Below are positions 44,363 to 56,610 of a stretch of 64,000 bases of DNA, piece by piece. The stretch lies in contig NC_134015.1 of NCBI RefSeq assembly GCF_040712315.1, positions 46,015,964 through 46,079,963 on the forward strand. The letters are read 5' to 3'. The notes beneath the pieces are model-generated. The model ran no database searches, was not told the DNA's origin, and saw only the letters and a list, made by a program, of their open reading frames with translations. Both the position numbers and the translations under genes were made by a program. Every line of letters starts with the position of its first letter. Positions within the stretch are counted from its first letter, which is position 1. The stretch is from Castanea sativa. Lineage: Eukaryota > Streptophyta > Magnoliopsida > Fagales > Fagaceae.

Positions 44363-45606
44363 AAGCTATAACTTCATTCAATTACTTTTTTTTAATATCT
44401 TTTTATTGGATGTAATTATATTTAATATCTTTTTATTATGAGTGAATTTTGAAAAATCTACCATTAGATTATATTTTCTTCTTATTTCGTTCATGCTTGT
44501 CAAATTTTTTATATGATCAAAGATCAATAATTATAATATCAATCATCAATTAATTGTATAAATTGCAAGTTTTTGTAGTCTAAAATTTTATTTTAAAAAT
44601 AAGTTTATTGATCGTTTAGAAATTAACATCCGATTGGTACAAAATTTTATATGTGTGTTAAGAGCGTAAATAACATGCAATTTAAAGAAATGTTAACTAT
44701 CAATATCAATATATATATAAAAGCAGAGACCTCATGTGGGAAAGTATGAGGTTCTACCAAGTGGCGCATTCTATGCAAAGAGTACTGAAATATTGTCAAG
44801 TGTCACATCGGAGATAAGAACAAATTTTATAATGACTTTTTGTTTCATTTTGTTCAATGTTTCAAGACTATTCTAATTAAAAAATAAATATTATTTGTAT
44901 CATTTGGTTCAATGTTTCAAGACTTTTCATCCCTCACAGACAAAACTTTTTGTATTTTAATTTATTATTTTCACCTCTTGCACTTCTACCCTTTATATAT
45001 ACCTACTTATAGTTTTTCATACTATCCCATTTCAAATACATACAAACCAAAAACGATTTCATTTATCTTCAAACTTTTGGCAACACCTACCTAGTTTTAA
45101 CATTATTATCTCATCTAATTTTAACCCATATAAGCTAGCTACAACCAAGGAAGAAGGGCTTGCATTTTATATTTAGTGACAATGGCAATTGTGATTTTGA
45201 TGTTAAGGATAGATGTTGTGGATTTGTGGGTTCTATAATGATGTAATTGGTTATGAGTGTTTGGAATGTGTATTTTGTTTTAGAATTAAGGAGAAAAAGA
45301 AAAACACATTCTATATAAACCTTTATTCTATAATATTCCTCCAAAGTTTTTTTTTTAATTTCTCATTGGTTCAATTGAATAATTATAATAGATATATGTA
45401 TGCAATTTATAATTGTTACTTTTTATGATGAACTCATTACTAACAAATTTTTATAACAGTTATGCTATAATACATATACAACATTCTCCAAAATCATCTT
45501 ACATAAAATATTACAACATTATCCGTGCATCACATGAGTAACTTACTAGTTTTTTTTAAAGAAAGTTGTAACCTTAGGCTACAACAAAATTTGTATCCAA
45601 ACTTTG
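44363..45606. mobile_element. MITE A copy 2, split by a Helitron-like insertion
   Basis: The left part (about 44363-44700) carries the family words 'tctaccattagattatatt', 'ttgcaagtttttgtagtct' and 'gtgtgttaagagcg'. The right end (about 45555-45606, 'gttgtaaccttaggctacaa') resembles the terminal repeat. Together they are one degraded copy of the family at 56217-56610. Confidence 0.65.
44706..45549 (+). mobile_element. non-autonomous Helitron-like element
   Basis: The 5' end is near TCAATATATATATAAAAGCA, resembling plant Helitron 5' ends (TC, AT-rich, then AAAGC). The 3' end reads CCGTGCATCACATGAG (decayed hairpin, 45523-45538) then ACTTACTAG ending 45549 and followed by T. CTAG plus an upstream GC-rich hairpin is the Helitron 3' signature. 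No Rep/helicase gene is present and no target duplication is expected. Confidence 0.65.
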
Positions 45607-46429
45607 TCCCCTTTTTTTATATAACTTTTTTTATTTCTCATAAAAATAGTATCAAAACTTTTCTAAAATAATTCTTTAAAAAATGCCCAAAGGACACCTG
45701 TTAATTGTACCCTACATTAATGATTTTTTTAATCGTACCTAACTAAATATTTTTAATAGTTTTTTCTATTTTTCAAAAAAGTAGTATTTGAATTCATATA
45801 CTAACCAAACCTGCATGAAGTTATATAGATTTGTTGTTGCATAATTGAATTTAGGGTTTTCCTTTGAGCTAGCTAAATTTACAAAGTTTAGAATCCTTTG
45901 AATATAGTTTTCCTATTGTCTTAAATGTGATTTTCCAACATGATTTTTTAAATAATTATTGTCTTTATTTTTATGTTCTCAATTTTTAGCTTTATTGCTA
46001 CGCTAATTAAGCTCTTATTGAAATTTGATTTCCTTTAAGCTCATATTCCATGTTAATAAGTATTTATATTCAACATGTTTTTCTTTCGAACTATTTATAG
46101 CTGTTAAATTCTTCTCAGTACATTCAGAAAATATTTTTCCCAGACTTAGCTTTTTCGTATGAATAATTATTTTTTCCAATGACGTAACTTTATTGATTAC
46201 ATACAAGGCAAGCTGCGTGACAGCCAAAATCTTTATTATCTTTATTATAAGTACGTCATCACCCATGCAATGCCAACTGATCATTGTAGGTTCCATAAGG
46301 CCTGTAATCGGGTTTATTTGCAAATGAACATCAAAATATCATTACAACAGAAAGAAAACATGTTTAATAAAAATAATTTCTTAATGATTTTTATGTGTAT
46401 ATTTTTCAAAAAAATTGAAACAACAATAA
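45607..46429. other. intergenic, no gene seen
   Basis: AT-rich. A 102-codon minus-strand ORF at 46015-46323 has no family I recognise. Confidence 0.45.
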
Positions 46430-47222
46430 AACATCACGTGTGAGTTATCTACAGTTAATACTTGATAGCAAAGCAAATCTTTGGTGACATAATACATACG
46501 CATACTTTTTTTTTTTTTTTTGGACAAGAATACATATGCATACTAAGTTAATAGAATATACAACTTAACTGAAAATGTAGATAATAAAATGTCTGCACAA
46601 TAAATCCCACAACTCTAAATTTATAAGAGTTACCTTGAGCACAAATCTATGCAACATAGGGGATGCCATTAGAAAGGAAGTGCAATTAAGGAGGCCATTC
46701 CTGAAATGGTTATACATACCCAATTTCAGTTGCCTAAGATTTCTTAACTCTGGAATTCTGCGGAACCGGCATTCCTGAACAACTGAACCAAGATATAAGA
46801 GCACATTCATAAACAAACATTGATGTATGGGAAAGAAAAATACAATGCAGAATCATCAAATTTATGACTTACCAAAATGTAGCTTATATCAAGTGTCTCC
46901 AGCTGAGAGAGAACGTGAAATTGAGCAATCATTTTTAAATAAATATTGAGCATAGTCAGCCATCACAGTCAGAGAAACAAAATTGGGAACATCACCTAGA
47001 ACGGCCTTCAATGTCTTATGCCCAAAATATTTGAAAGAAACAAGATTTATAGCATGAATCTCAATCTGTTTGAAATGGACGCAGTTTATTATCTCTAAAT
47101 GCTTTGGCTTGGGCGAAGGGGCAGAAGTCTTTAAATTCTCCAGACTCCAGAGACCACGAGCCTTCCACATATAAGCTTTCAATGAATGGGCAATTAGATA
47201 AAAGTCAAAGAGAGGTCTGTTA
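46430..47222 (-). pseudogene. partial F-box/LRR copy lacking the F-box
   Basis: Matches 12660-13500 over the LRR-like part and its 3' flank. Upper part 46889-47182 reads INCVHFKQIEIHAINLVSF and VPNFVSLTVMADYAQYLF. Lower part 46565-46816 reads IPELRNLRQLKLGMYNHF and MLHRFVLKVTLINLEL. An intron separates them, as in the first copy. A deletion near 47205 removes sequence present in the first copy, and homology ends at about 47222. No F-box is found upstream. Confidence 0.75.
46492..46543 (-). repeat. short poly(T) insertion with 14-bp flanking duplication
   Basis: A 24-bp insert (16 T then GGACAAGA, 46506-46529) lies between 'atacatacgcatac' and 'atacatatgcatac'. The matching F-box flank near 12750 has only one copy of this word and no insert. 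This looks like a truncated poly(A)-tailed retroposon on the minus strand. Confidence 0.55.
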
Positions 47223-47524
47223 AGCTTTCAATGAATGGGCAATTCTCCTAAAAACTAATTTGTAAAACCTATATAGTAAGTATCATTAGCTCACTTTTGG
47301 TGAATTAGTCATATTGATAAGTAAAAATTAATAATAGATTTGAAATTTTTTAAAAAAACAAACTAAATATTATTTAAGATCATCACTAATCGCACTCAAT
47401 CACATGTTTTTGTTTTCAATTTCTGTTTCAATCTATTTTAATAAAAATGACACGCTCTTGATTGTTCATGACATATTAGTTATTTGAATGATGTGACATG
47501 TTAGTTGGTCTTCATAGTTAGAAG

Positions 47525-48070
47525 CAGTGGCGGAGTCAGGATTTTAATTTAGGGGGGGCAAGATAAAAATAAAGAGTTGAAGACAAGATCAATTTCAATT
47601 TTTTTAATTAGTATAATTAAAAAAAATACTTAACTAATTAAACAAAAAAATTTGATAAACATATAAAATTTAATGTAAGTGTTAAGTTTTTTTTTTTTTT
47701 TTCCCTTATGCGTGACGTTAGATTTAGTATAAATGTTGTTGTACTTAAGATACTTCATAGGTGACTACAAGCATATTTTTCAAACAAGTAAAAGATTAAA
47801 AAAAACAATCAATATATAGTCATTATTATACAAAGTTAAAAGAGCTCACCGGCCGAGAAAAGTTTATTACAAGTGGAGCCAAGAATGACAGCCCCATAGC
47901 ACAATTACATGCAATTACAAAGTTGAAGACCATAAGCTTAAAGCAAACAAAAACATATACAATGTAAATAATAAATCTAAAGATATATATATTGAGGGGG
48001 TGGGGTTTGGGTGAGGTCAGGGGGGGCAAATGCCCCCTCTCGACCCCCCCCCCCCCTAGCTCCGCCCCTA
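47525..48070. mobile_element. non-autonomous hAT-like element (uninterrupted)
   Basis: Termini CAGTGGCGGAGTC and TAGCTCCGCCCCTA are imperfect inverted repeats. The flanks form an 8-bp target duplication GTTAGAAG (47517-47524) / GTCAGAAG (48071-48078). Subterminal G- and C-runs are typical of this family. 546 bp, no coding capacity. Related to the split element at 31154-43484. Confidence 0.8.
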
Positions 48071-48345
48071 GTCAGAAGATTGGTTTTTACCAAGTAAGTT
48101 GGGTACTTAACACTTTCCCACCTTATAACTTAGCCTTTAAACTTAAATCAAGGGTTTTAGATTAGTTCCTACCCATGTAATTTTTGTCTTTTTAAAATAG
48201 AACTAGGATCAAAGCCATGCAATTTTTTTCTTAAATTGTATCTAGAACTAAAGACATGTAATTTTATATAGTTATTTTTAACAAGATTTATACTTTTATC
48301 ATGAAAACTCAATAATCTAAATGATAGTGTAAAACTACTAGAGCA

Positions 48346-49296
48346 TGTTTAGACCCCCAATTTTAATTACGGCTTGATTAATTTTAATCTAAACACACGT
48401 AATGTGGAATATACATAATTAGCAAATTAATTAATCAAATCATTCAACAATTGCATGGATAAACAAATAGGTTCAAGGCAAATATGTAAAGGGTAGTAGG
48501 GAAAAGGATAGCAAACCCAAGATAGCACGTCGAGGTGTTATCGAAGAGGAAAATCAAAGAACTCGGCGTAAAAATCTCTCCGCGACCCTCCAAGCCGAAA
48601 TGATCCATTAGTAAATAAATTGGAGTACAAGGATACCAAAAAGACCCTCCAAGCCTAATCTACCCAAAGTACTTAAGCCCTCCAAGCTCTAGCTACCAAT
48701 GGACTTCACTAAGTCATGTCTTTACTTGCTTCCCGGATCCTGCAATACTGCAAGATTGCACTGCCAAGCCTCACCGCCTTATTTTGACTAAAACTCAATA
48801 CTTCCCATGCTCCAAAACACTCTACACTCTAAATGGGTGTGGGTTGTGTTTGAGTACAAATCTCCTCTCAAGGTATGACAATAAGAAAGGGGAAGGAAAA
48901 GAGACTAGCAAGGAATTCTCACTTAAGGATAGTAGCTCTCTCTAAAATGGTGGGTGTTATAGAAACCTCTCTCTAGGGTTTTCTTTTGAATGGTCTCCTT
49001 ACAATTTTCTGGGAAATGAGAGTATATATAGTATGGGTGAAAGGTATAAGATTCACACTTAAAATCGTAGCAATCAATGCATCTCACGGGTCATCTCGCA
49101 AGTTGGCCAAGTCGCGAGATTACTCACGAGATACGCTAACTCTTCAGCTTCCGGCATATACTCCTTATGCGACCTTCAATTGTCTTGATCAAATTTTCAC
49201 CACTTAAGACTAAACTTATTACAATTAAATCCCAAAAAATACAAAGAAATAAATTAATGAAATTACAACACTTTTTGTCACGGAATAAAGCCAACA
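48346..49296 (-). repeat. probable solo LTR
   Basis: The minus strand starts TGTTGGCTTTATTCCGTGAC and ends GGGTCTAAACA, with TG...CA ends. The segment is GC-richer than its flanks and has no ORF or second copy nearby. I could not find a matching target duplication, so the borders are provisional. Confidence 0.5.
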
Positions 49297-51453
49297 TAAA
49301 TGTTAGGTAAAAATCATAACTTAACATATAGTATCAACAATAATGACTCTTTTCATATGGTGTTCTTTTTTCTTTTTTCTTTTTTACATATAAATAAAAT
49401 AAGTGGTGATTCCATGTATAACCCTTAATCTAGGGATAAATATAATTATTTGAACTGCTATTTTGAGGAGCATCAACATGATCTCACCAATTCAGGTCGG
49501 TTTGGCTAGAAAGGAACCACCAAACCGAAGTCGAGGCCTCTCACATGGGGTTACAACATAACTCTCATTATTTGAAGTTCCATTAAAGTTTAAATATTAT
49601 GTCACCCTTAAAAAAAAAAAAAAAAAAGTTTAAAGATTATGAATCATAATTACTATTTCTCATCAATCTTAACTTTTGATCAAAATGATAGTTTAATTTT
49701 GACATTGGACCATGTACTAGTTATACTTATTCTTATTCTTATTCTTGGTATTAAAGAAAAGAAAGTTTGTGGATTCTGTAACATGGTGCACATTGGAAAA
49801 GAACTCTAAAACAAGGACGGGGCAGGACCAATGAGAATTCTCTAGCAGAATGTGCATACGACGATGGCCATTACAATCACTAAGTGCCTTGGCGATGTTG
49901 GCATTCCCTAAACCTATTACCATCAAAATGAGAAGAAGATGCACTAGTCTGAGATCTCTTGGGGTCGACCATGATCCTGAAACAAATTGAAATCAAATGC
50001 AAAGGATCATCAACATAAGACTTAATGGAATGAGTGTGTGCATGAGGCTTCCTATGGATACATGCATCTAGCCCAATAACAATGTAACAAAGTCAATCAT
50101 GTCACTTGGACAATAATTTCACTCTCTCAGGAAGTAAGAGCTTATTTTTCAAAAAGTTTCATCAAAAAATTAATAATAAAAATGAAATATTATATAATAA
50201 ATTTTATGTTCTACATTATAATTGTGTTAAATAGACCTCAATTCTTCTTCTATTTTTCACCATTTTTTTACATTATTTATTTATTTACATATTTATTTTA
50301 TGGAAAACAATAAATTTGGTACATTATAAGAATATAAGTTTTAAGTACATTAAAATTATTAATAAAGTTTTTTTTTTCAAAATGAAACTCTATTATCAAA
50401 TTTCTAGAAGTTTGCAAATTATTATTCCAATTTAAATTGCTTTATTAATCTTCATAAGTTTTTGTGTTAATAATAAAAGTTTGGTCTCACGTGTGTCATG
50501 TATTCATTTTAATGTTTGATTTCATATTCAAATGCCCTTTATGCTTCAAATTTTTTTCATTTTTTAGCCTTTTACATTTGATTTAGTTTTTTTGTTTGGT
50601 CATTCACGAAAATGAAATTTTAAAACATAAAATGTCACACATAAAACTAAACCGAATATAAAGAGTTAAAATGGAAATTTTGAAACATAAATGGCTAAAT
50701 TGAAAACAAATCAAATATGAAGGGCTAAAATAAAAATTTGAAACGTAAAGAGTCAAAATGAAAATAACCCTAAACTTTAAGAACCAAAAGTACACTTAGT
50801 CTTAAAATATTTTATATTGTTCCCATTTTTTTTTTTTTTGTTATTTTTTTCTCAGAAGTTTTATTTTATATTTTTATAAATCATATATCAATTGTAGCAC
50901 CAAGTGGAGAGGAGAGATTCCAACCTTGATTCCTCTCAAGAGTGTTACCATGCTTAAACACCTTTATAAAGTATATTTTCATGCAAATCGTCTTACTTTT
51001 TTAACTTTTTATTAATAATCAATTAATCATGTAATCATGTAATTTTAAGCAATAAAAGTAACGAAAATAGTATGTAACTATGGATAAAGCAGTTTTTTTC
51101 TCTAGTGGATATGGTATCTAATATCCAGTTCTCAATTTTCTTTTATAATTTTTCAGAATATGGACGTGTGGATTGTGGTGGTGATTGGTTGAGAGGCTCT
51201 TAAGAAAAACAACCACCACTCGTTCCAGTCTACCAAAAACAAACAGCCAAATCCACTCACTTCTACCTCCCTTTCCACACACACACACAAAGAGAATCAA
51301 AATGGAAAAAAGAAAGAAATCCAATTCAAAATGTACAGTCTTCCATTCCTATTCCACCACCTAACCCTTCACCAAACTCCATGGCCAAGAATCTACCTGA
51401 ATAATAAAACCTTCCATAAAATTCCACTCTCTCATCCACTTATCTTTTGAGAA
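49297..51453. other. intergenic, upstream of PHT2;1, no gene seen
   Basis: AT-rich with long A/T runs. The last ~300 bases have a short CA run (51276-51292) and become C/T-rich toward the PHT2;1 ATG, as in a transcribed leader. A small ORF near 49717-49944 is not recognisable. Confidence 0.55.
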
Positions 51454-54400
51454 ATGACTCCCTCTTATTGCTTATCTTCAACTAGAAACACTACTACATC
51501 TGGAGGAGCAGCATTCTTTCTGCATAATTCTCATCTCTACCTTCCCAAACATCGGTCTCTCTTGGTTCCCAATCATGAAACCCAACTCCCCAAGAGGGAG
51601 ACTTTATTTCTCAAGCCTCAAGTACTATCACCCAAGTCTTGTTTTCCCACCTTGAGGCTAAAAAACTCTAAATTCATACACCCTTTTGCAAGCATATCGT
51701 CTTTTGCTGAAGCTGAAGGAGAAGAAGAACAAAAAGAAGAAATCAAAGTTAATGAACATCGTCATGAAGTTGAGAAAAGTGAAAAGGAAGATGAGGAATA
51801 CTTGCCCGGAATGGCTCAGGCCTTTCATATATCTTCAAGCACTGCTTCTGCTATAGGTATATGCATAGCATTTATGGCTCTAAGTCTTCCACTGTTCATG
51901 AAGTCTTTGGGGCAGGGTTTGTCCCTGAAGACCAAGCTGTTATCCTATGTAACCCTGCTATCTGGGTTTTACATGGCTTGGAACATTGGAGCCAATGATG
52001 TGGCCAATGCTATGGGGACCTCGGTGGGTTCAGGGGCGTTGACACTTCGGCAGGCTGTGTTGACAGCTGCGGTGTTGGAGTTCTCTGGGGCATTGTCGAT
52101 GGGCACACATGTGACAAGTACAATGCAGAAAGGTATTCTTGTTGCTACTATGTTTCAAGGAAAGGATACTCTACTTTTCGCTGGCTTGCTGTCTTCTTTG
52201 GCTGCTGCTGGTACTTGGTTACAGGTACATCGATATAATTGTGGTTTTTAAAGTATGTTACTATGTTTTGCAATTTAGTTTTGAAGTTCTGTTGGTTGGT
52301 AATTACTTTCTTTCTGGGATGATACATGGCTATCACCAACCAAACATGGCAATGGAAATTAAGTTAATCCAATGCTTATCACCAACCAAACATGGCAATG
52401 GAAATTAAGTTAATCCAATGCTATATTTTCAGGCTATAAATACTTATAAACGATTATGGGAGTCTAATGTCTACAGTATATGATTGTAAACACATAACTA
52501 CATTGAATTTAATTTTTATTGGAAATGTAGTACTTTTCATGTTTCATTGGTCAATGCAACTATATTTGAATTTAACTGAAAAATCTAATGTATGAACCTA
52601 AATTTTATCCTAGTAATCAGATTATATTTGTCGAAATCATTGATAGTGCTTGCAATCGTGCAGTCATGCTATATCATATTAGTATCTTGTTCAAATAAGT
52701 ATGATATATGGTATTAGGTGGTTGAAATTCTATCGTATATTAGTATTTTGTTCATTACAATTCCCTGGATTGTTGTTGTTTATGTTAATCGTTAGATGCT
52801 TATTAACAGTTTGGTTAGGTTGATTCTGTCTTTGGCCATTTCGTTTGCTCTTAACTTAATGGAACTAATCACTCAACGAGACAGAAAGTGAATATAATAA
52901 TATAATATCAATAAGTCTTTGTGGATATGGCACAGATCTAAATGGGGACAAAAGCTATGCGTGACTAAGAACATTTTGTAATAAAAAAACTGTTCTCTAT
53001 GGGATTAAACACAGTAGTTGAATACTAGGAATCCGTTTCTATTTATGTGTGCGCACAGGAGTTTATTATACTGAAGGTAGAATGTGGTGCTAGTCTTCCA
53101 GCTATGTCTGAAATTCCTTAAATGAGCATTTGCTTTCAATTTCCATATATAAATATATAAAAAAAATGTATCTACCTTCAAAGATATTTGGATCTTAAGA
53201 ATATAAAGTTTCTTTAGTAACAGACTAAAATAGTTTACAATTTCTTTCGTCTGAGGGCATTGCATTTATTTTTAGTGTACTATTTATAGGCAAAGACCAT
53301 AGAAAGAAGCATCCTGATACTAAGATGCATTTTTCTTCCCTTGAAATCATCAGCATGAAAAATTCCTTGAGATCTACATCTGAAGATAGACGGGAATAAC
53401 AATGAAATTTGGTTAAATGATCTAAACAAGTTGCTTAGTACAGCTTGTTTTTCTTAGCAAGATATGTCCCTATTCAAAATTTTTCCAAGAGTACTAGGAG
53501 TTTCATAATCTCATCGTGGCCTTGCAAGTCACTATTTTGGATATGATTGCATGTATGATATCTCCAAAGCTGCATGTATGATATCTCCAAAGCTGCATGT
53601 ATGATATCTTTAAGAAATGGAGAAAAAAGAAAATATATCTTTTAACTTTATGAAATAGAATATAATTTTCAACATTCAACACTGGCATTTGTACCAGAGA
53701 CTACGGCTTTGAATAACATTCTACTAAATTCTTGATTAAACTTGTATTTCCTTTCTATAGTTCCTTTTCCATAGAATATCCAGAACTAATGGTACCGAAG
53801 GAGGATGAATATCCTAAAATTTCATGATAAATAGTTATTGGAACTGCAATAATAGTCAATCGCTTCCTGACTCACAAAACATTCAAAAATTTGTACATTT
53901 CAGCATTACTCACTAGATCAACATAGAGACTTCTCTAAATTAGAAAATTTACTCTTAGGTGTACTTGCTTGTCAGGTCACATGGGATATGCTAGATACGG
54001 CTTCTCTTTAGTTTTACAGTTGAACTATAGTCTTTGATTTATAATTATTTATCGGGTGTTATGCAGGTTGCATCATATTACGGATGGCCGGTCTCAACCA
54101 CGCATTGTATAGTAGGATCGATGGTCGGATTTGGACTTGCATATGGAGGAGTTGGTGCCGTTTTCTGGAGTTCACTGGCAAGGGTGATTTCTTCATGGGT
54201 GATCTCACCGATAATGGGAGCACTGGTGTCATTTCTTGTCTACAAATGCATCCGTAGGGTATGTTCTCAATCTCTGGGACTTTAATAATAAGAAAGCTCA
54301 CAGCCTTACATCCTATGTGGATTTACCTTGACTAACCTGCTTACAGCGCTTTTGTAAGGCAGCATAAATCCTGCTCCTTAGTTTGCTGACTTTGAAACCT

Positions 54401-55940
54401 TGAGTCATTTTAGGCATTGTATGGAGATACTTTGTCAACAACAAAAAAATTATATATCAAATGACAAGAGGCTTGAATCTTAAGACTCCTAAAAAAAATC
54501 ATAATCCATAAGCATTGTGGGTGACTTGTTGTACCTTATGCTTCCTCGTTATTACTTTCAACAAGCGGCACAAGCCAAACATAAAGAAGCTACTGCTTAA
54601 TCATAAAGTATGTATAAGCAGCTATTAGCTTTCATTGAAACATGAGTAATTGACAAATGGCCTGTTTGGATGTTTAAAAAAGGAGGGGGAGTAGAGTAGA
54701 GGGAAGGGGAGTAATTCAATTACCTTATTTGGGAGTTTTTTAAGGAAGGAGGGGGAGGGGTTTGGAAGGGTTTGAAGGGGTTTCAACTACCTCCAACCCC
54801 CTCATTTTTAATTCCCCCAAATTGAAGAGATTTGGAGGGAGAGTAGAGCACATAAAATTATTGATAAAGTAAATTACCTAATTTACCCTTATTATATTTA
54901 TAAAATTACAATGTTAAAAACAAGAGAAAGGGCTAATTACTCCCTTCCCCCTTACTAATTATAAAAACATCCAAACAAGGTAGAGGGTAATCATTTTCCT
55001 CTACTCTCCTCCCCACTACTCCCCTCCCCTCTACTCCCCTCTACTCTCCTCCCTCTCTAAACTCCCAAACAGGCCAAAAATGATTACATTCTTACAATCC
55101 TAATTTCTTTTCCAGTTTGTGTACAGTGCTCCAAATCCAGGACAAGCTGCAGCTGCAGCTGCACCAGTTGCTGTGTTTGCTGGTGTAACTGGAATCTCTT
55201 TTGCAGCCTTCCCGCTTAGCAAGAGCTTGCCTTTGGCAACGACTCAGGCTTTAGCCTTCGGAACTGCTGGGGCAGTCCTTGTAAACAGGATTATCCGAAA
55301 ACAGCTAGGCCATCTCCTTCTTCAGCCAACTACATCACTAGCAGAGCCAAAAGAGGGAACCGTCCCCAGCAAAAATATAGGGTTTCTCTCTGATATTGCA
55401 GGTCCAAAGGGTACCCAGCTAGAGATAGTATATGGGGTCTTTGGGTACATGCAGATACTATCAGCCTGCTTCATGTCATTTGCCCATGGAGGAAATGATG
55501 TCTCCAATGCAATAGGTCCTCTGGCTGCTGCATTATCCATACTTCAAGGAGGTGCCAGTGGAACTGAGATTGTTATTCCACTAGATGTTCTTGCATGGGG
55601 AGGATTTGGTATTGTTGCAGGGCTTGCAATGTGGGGGTATAGAGTGATTGCAACAATTGGGAAGAAAATAACAGAACTCACACCAACTAGGGGATTTGCA
55701 GCGGAGTTTGCTGCAGCCTCTGTGGTTCTATTTGCATCAAAGCTGGGACTACCCATCTCAGCAACCCATACTCTAGTGGGTGCAGTCATGGGGGTGGGGT
55801 TTGCAAGAGGACTTAACAGTGTTAGAACGGAAACAGTGAGAGAGATTGTGGTTTCTTGGGCTGTGACAATTCCAGTTGGTGCTACTCTTTCTGTTCTCTA
55901 TACATGGATCTTGACCAAGCTTTTGTCTTATATTTTGTGA
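51454..55940 (+). CDS. PHT2-1: plastid inorganic phosphate transporter PHT2;1 (3 exons)
   Basis: Exons: 51454-52224, 54067-54258, 55116-55940. All junctions are GT/AG and phase 0 (TTACAG|GTACAT; ATGCAG|GTTGCA; CGTAGG|GTATGT; TTCCAG|TTTGTG), giving 595 residues, close to the usual PHT2;1 length. The family are PiT-type (PF01384) H+/phosphate symporters of the chloroplast inner envelope. The first ~70 residues are Ser/Thr-rich with few acidic residues, like a transit peptide, followed by an acidic linker. The two PiT signatures are present: GANDVANAMGTSVGSGALT in the N-terminal half and GGNDVSNAIGPLAA in the C-terminal half, plus PVSTTHCIVGSMVG and PISATHTLVGAVMG repeats. Multiple membrane segments. 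No stop or frameshift. Intron 1 holds tandem duplications and intron 2 holds a MITE. Confidence 0.95.
52331..52422. repeat. perfect 46-bp tandem duplication in PHT2;1 intron 1
   Basis: Two identical 46-bp units, each starting 'tatcaccaaccaaacatggc' and ending 'taatccaatgct', directly adjacent. Their identity suggests a recent event. Confidence 0.9.
53548..53616. repeat. 23-bp tandem repeat, three units, PHT2;1 intron 1
   Basis: The unit starts 'tgcatgtatgatatctcc'. The first two units are identical and the third changes at its end. Confidence 0.85.
54659..55075. mobile_element. MITE in PHT2;1 intron 2
   Basis: Inverted termini GGCCTGTTTGGATG and CTCCCAAACAGGCC enclose a purine/pyrimidine-rich body (GGAGGGGGAG-type words on the left, CTCCCCTCTACTCC on the right) of about 417 bp. 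A-rich bases flank both ends, so the target duplication is unclear. No ORF. Confidence 0.75.
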
Positions 55941-56216
55941 GTGTACATTCAAAAGATTTTAAGCTACCTGTGTGATTAATTAAATTACAAAAACTTTTTT
56001 TTCCCAGTGATTTGTAGAATAATGTCCTTGTCTGAGCTAACATGCTTTCCTCCATATGGAAGTCAAGTGTCGCTATTTATTTGGAACTGAGCAACAAATT
56101 TGGTTTTCTTGCATAATGAGTTCAAAAACCGTTTTTAATATCCTACACTGTGTGATATACCTATATATCGAGCACCTCTTAAAGGACCACATATATATAT
56201 ATATATATATATAGAC
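55941..56216. other. PHT2;1 3' flank
   Basis: Likely 3' untranslated region and terminator zone of PHT2;1. No canonical AATAAA is obvious close to the stop. Ends in a TA run at 56190-56213 next to the MITE. Confidence 0.45.
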
Positions 56217-56610
56217 AAAGTTTAGCTACAAAATTGATTGTAGCCTAAGGCTACAACCTTATTCAATAAAATAAACATTATTATGTATTTTGAAAATCTT
56301 ACCGTTAGATTACATGTTATTTACACTCTTGATACACATATCAAATTTTGTATCAATCAGATATTATTTACTATATGATCTATAAGTTTACATTTTATGC
56401 ATAATTTTATACTACAAAATCTTGCAATTTAAACACTTTATTGATGACATACCTATTAATCTTCAATTTTTTAGAAATTTTGCAAGTATGGAGTATATAT
56501 ATAAGAAGAAAATATAATCTAATGGTGGATTTTTCAAAATTCACCTCCAATAAAAAGATATTAAGGAAGATTGTAACATTAGGCTACAACCGATTTTATA
56601 GCTAAACTTT
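56217..56610. mobile_element. MITE A copy 3 (uninterrupted)
   Basis: Terminal inverted repeats of about 45 bp: left AAAGTTTAGCTACAAAATTG, right ATTTTATAGCTAAACTTT. 394 bp, AT-rich, lying between two TA runs. Copies at 31065-43784 and 44363-45606 belong to the same family. Confidence 0.85.

Noticed and set aside
46015..46323. 102-codon minus-strand ORF
   Set aside because: No motif I recognise and AT-rich composition. Could be a relic but is not supportable.
49717..49944. 75-codon minus-strand ORF
   Set aside because: Low-complexity C-terminus (KNKNKNK from an A/T repeat) and no family resemblance.
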